From: Fidelibacterota bacterium
Lineage (GTDB): Bacteria; Marinisomatota; Marinisomatia; Marinisomatales; S15-B10
Assembly (NCBI GenBank): GCA_002715465.1
Contig: PAYY01000035.1
Coordinates: forward strand, 1 to 64,000
Reading direction: 5' to 3'
Length of the DNA stretch: 64,000 bases
A program made the translations under genes and the position numbers. Below the pieces are notes generated by a model that had not been told where the DNA came from, did not search any database, and saw only the letters and a list, made by a program, of their open reading frames with translations. Shown here piece after piece: positions 62,254 to 64,000 of this stretch (positions within the stretch are counted from its first letter, which is position 1; the number at the start of each line of letters is the position of its first letter).

Positions 62254-63816
62254 TTAGGTTCTTTTCATATAAACAAGAATACCTAGTCTTACAGCTATTA
62301 TTGGTAAAAGAATTATAAGAAAAAAGAGGGTCAATTTTTGTTGCCGCATTGTCATAGTAAGTGATCTGTTCTCTGGTTGCTTTGGTCTAACTGAAATCAA
62401 ATCTTCTTCTTCAGCTAGCCAACTAACTATATTTAGAAAAAAATCCATGTTACCAGGTGCCTGAGAGACGTAAACATCAGCAGCAAAATCAGAGTCACCA
62501 ACAACGACCAAACGGGTTTTTACAGAATCTTCCTTTTCAATTGCCATAGCGAGTGTAGTAGGTCCTTCTATATCAGCATCATCTACAGATGCTTGGTTTT
62601 CTTCAAACAACATTTTTAAATCAGTTTCTCCCCAGCTATTTGGACTAGTAAATACAAGTCCATTAATGTTGGGATCAACATTCTCTTCATTGATTTTGCT
62701 TAAGGATTGGGCTTTAACAAACGAAGTTGCAAATCTAAAGTTTTTGGTAATCATATGATCACCATACTCAGCTGCGGTAGGTGCAAAACTAACGCTACTC
62801 TGTCGGTTCAAACCCGATGATGTAAGAACAAAACTAGAATGTGACTCTAGCACCATATCCCCATTAAACCTAACATTCCAATCTGAAAATAGATCTTCAA
62901 CATTGCTATTTGTTTCAGGATCAAGCATAGCTAGGAGATTACCTCCCTTTTTCAGGAATCTCCTTAAGGCATCTATTTCATTTTCAGCAAATTGCTTTAA
63001 CGGTCCAGCAATTACAATGACATCTGCATCCTTTGGAACTTCTTCCTGTTGAAAAAGATTAAGAATGTCAACTTGAAAATGTTGCTTTTCGAGCTCATCT
63101 TTTACTAATTGTGCACTTGCCATTCCTGGCTCATCAGGAAATATTGCTTTTTCTCCATGACCCTGTAAAAAATAAACCTTTCGTAACTCATCGCGAGTAA
63201 CTTTTATTAATGCATTTGTAATATCTTCCTCATCTGTACTATTTATCTCTTCATCCTTTAGATCCGTTTTAAGCACCAAAGTTGGTAGATCAAGATATTG
63301 TTTTTCAGGGCCAAAAAATTCTCTTACCCTTTCTGGTTCCTTAATAGGATCTATAATCTCAAAATTAAATTTTCCTGAATAATGACTGTACTCTACCATT
63401 CTATCTTCCATTTGACGTGTTTCAGCATCACCTACAAACGAAACTAAGGTAACCTCACGATCAAGATTACGAAGTATATTGACAGTTTGTTCAGAAAGGG
63501 AAAATTCTTGTTGAGAAGTTGTGTCAACTCTCCAAGAATGGCGAATACTCAAATAATCAAGCAGGCCAATAATAACTAAAACAAGAACTATAACCAACGC
63601 TGCGTTTGCACCAAGTTGAGTCCTTTTAGACTTTATTTTATTAATAACTTCTTGAAAATTGGCAAATAAAGGAAAAAGGAAAAGAATTAAACCAATAATT
63701 ATGAGTATCCATGCTAACCAATCAAATTGAACAATGGAAGCACCATAAAGCCAACCCAAGAAAAGAATACCTAGTCCATCATAAGATGAACCTCTCCAAA
63801 GTTTTTTAGATTTCAT
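62254..63816 (-). CDS. GldG-like ABC-module extracytoplasmic protein
   Basis: 520 aa from the ATG at 63816, chosen for GGAGGT 5 nt upstream and the 1-nt overlap (TGATG) with the preceding stop. Three N-terminal transmembrane segments (within about 12-92) lead to a domain with VLRNLDREVTLVSF and the GldG-type core (VYFLQGHGEKAIFPDEPG, about 220-237; IVIAGPLKQFAENEIDALRRFLKKGGNLLAMLDPE). A C-terminal membrane helix (about 498-518) ends it. GldG-type proteins work with a GldF permease and an ATPase (here outside the window); in Flavobacterium they are needed for gliding, elsewhere the role is unclear. Confidence 0.9.
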   Translation of the reverse strand: MKSKKLWRGSSYDGLGILFLGWLYGASIVQFDWLAWILIIIGLILFLFPLFANFQEVINKIKSKRTQLGANAALVIVLVLVIIGLLDYLSIRHSWRVDTTSQQEFSLSEQTVNILRNLDREVTLVSFVGDAETRQMEDRMVEYSHYSGKFNFEIIDPIKEPERVREFFGPEKQYLDLPTLVLKTDLKDEEINSTDEEDITNALIKVTRDELRKVYFLQGHGEKAIFPDEPGMASAQLVKDELEKQHFQVDILNLFQQEEVPKDADVIVIAGPLKQFAENEIDALRRFLKKGGNLLAMLDPETNSNVEDLFSDWNVRFNGDMVLESHSSFVLTSSGLNRQSSVSFAPTAAEYGDHMITKNFRFATSFVKAQSLSKINEENVDPNINGLVFTSPNSWGETDLKMLFEENQASVDDADIEGPTTLAMAIEKEDSVKTRLVVVGDSDFAADVYVSQAPGNMDFFLNIVSWLAEEEDLISVRPKQPENRSLTMTMRQQKLTLFFLIILLPIIAVRLGILVYMKRT

Positions 63817-64000
63817 CAAGACCTCCATCTCAAACTTTCAATAGATTGATGAGCTAGAAAAAGGGTAATTCCGCAAATCGAAACGTAATACATCAAGTGA
63901 CCTGTGTCAAAAATTCCTTTAGAAAAGTCTTCAAAGTGTTCCACGATTGAAAGATATTGAAAGAAACCACTCATTGCTCCTGATGAAAAGTTTGCAAACC
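63816..64000 (-). CDS. GldF-like ABC-2 permease, C-terminal fragment (cut by window edge)
   Basis: The minus-strand frame ends at TGA 63818-63816 and runs beyond the window. It encodes the C-terminus of an ABC-2 type permease: FANFSSGAMSGFFQYLSIV, EHFEDFSKGIFDTGHLMYYV and a final transmembrane helix ending ESLRWRS. The HFE-FSKGI-DT-x-YY pattern is typical of the GldF/ABC-2 subgroup that pairs with GldG. The stop overlaps the GldG start by 1 nt. Confidence 0.85.
   Translation of the reverse strand, partial: FANFSSGAMSGFFQYLSIVEHFEDFSKGIFDTGHLMYYVSICGITLFLAHQSIESLRWRS

Overview
The window is A+T-rich, densely packed bacterial DNA. It looks like a member of the Fibrobacteres-Chlorobi-Bacteroidetes superphylum, and I would guess the marine Marinimicrobia (SAR406) type. 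This rests on secreted proteins ending in FPNPFNP-type sorting domains of the type IX secretion system, TonB-dependent receptors with carboxypeptidase-regulatory-like N-termini, a GldF/GldG-type ABC module, signal peptides frequently cleaved before glutamine, and the 5' end of a 16S rRNA gene at the left edge. The phylum call is inference; the 16S fragment would settle it.

Layout, left to right. Positions 1-270 are the 5' end of a 16S rRNA gene on the minus strand, with a promoter candidate behind it. 0.46-10.5 kb is a minus-strand run of four secreted proteins with C-terminal sorting domains (one a subtilisin with a beta-propeller) plus a TPR membrane protein. 10.6-12.5 kb holds clpP and tig. 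12.5-20.8 kb mixes small membrane proteins, a DMT exporter, ThiI, a DUF2231 protein, a short-chain dehydrogenase, a double universal stress protein and a DASS transporter. 21-24.6 kb holds mobA, rpiB, rpe and an SLC13/RCK transporter. 24.7-27 kb has a GAF/HD-GYP protein with a small overlapping partner, and ribosomal protein L28. 27.2-32.3 kb has a secreted MsrA, a TonB receptor under a TPP riboswitch, and an OPT transporter. 32.4-39.4 kb has a PorZ-like propeller protein, a site-2 protease, a redoxin and a TolB-like/TPR membrane protein. A selenocysteine tRNA lies at 39.4 kb, next to a SPOR protein and a lapB-lapA-miaB set. 43-46.3 kb has an M23 peptidase, small proteins and gatB. 46.3-50.4 kb is an ECF sigma / membrane protein / Spy-like / TonB-receptor cassette. 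50.5-53.5 kb is a UvrD-type helicase overlapping an Fe-S RecB-type nuclease. 53.5-59.2 kb has a large zinc metalloprotease, two Tat-exported sugar enzymes and a formylglycine-generating-enzyme-like protein. 59.3-60.8 kb is a fused isoprenoid-alcohol kinase / DUF92 protein. 60.9 kb to the end is a DUF4340-GldG-GldF ABC module, cut by the window edge.

How the genes fit together. Much of the coding capacity serves the envelope: secretion by a type IX-like route, outer-membrane uptake, envelope stress sensing and periplasmic sugar handling. The TPP riboswitch predicts that the receptor at 27.8-30.2 kb imports thiamine or a precursor. The selenocysteine tRNA predicts selenoproteins elsewhere in the genome; none was recognised here. 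No gap between genes exceeds 300 bases, and no CRISPR array, transposase, integrase or phage gene was found.
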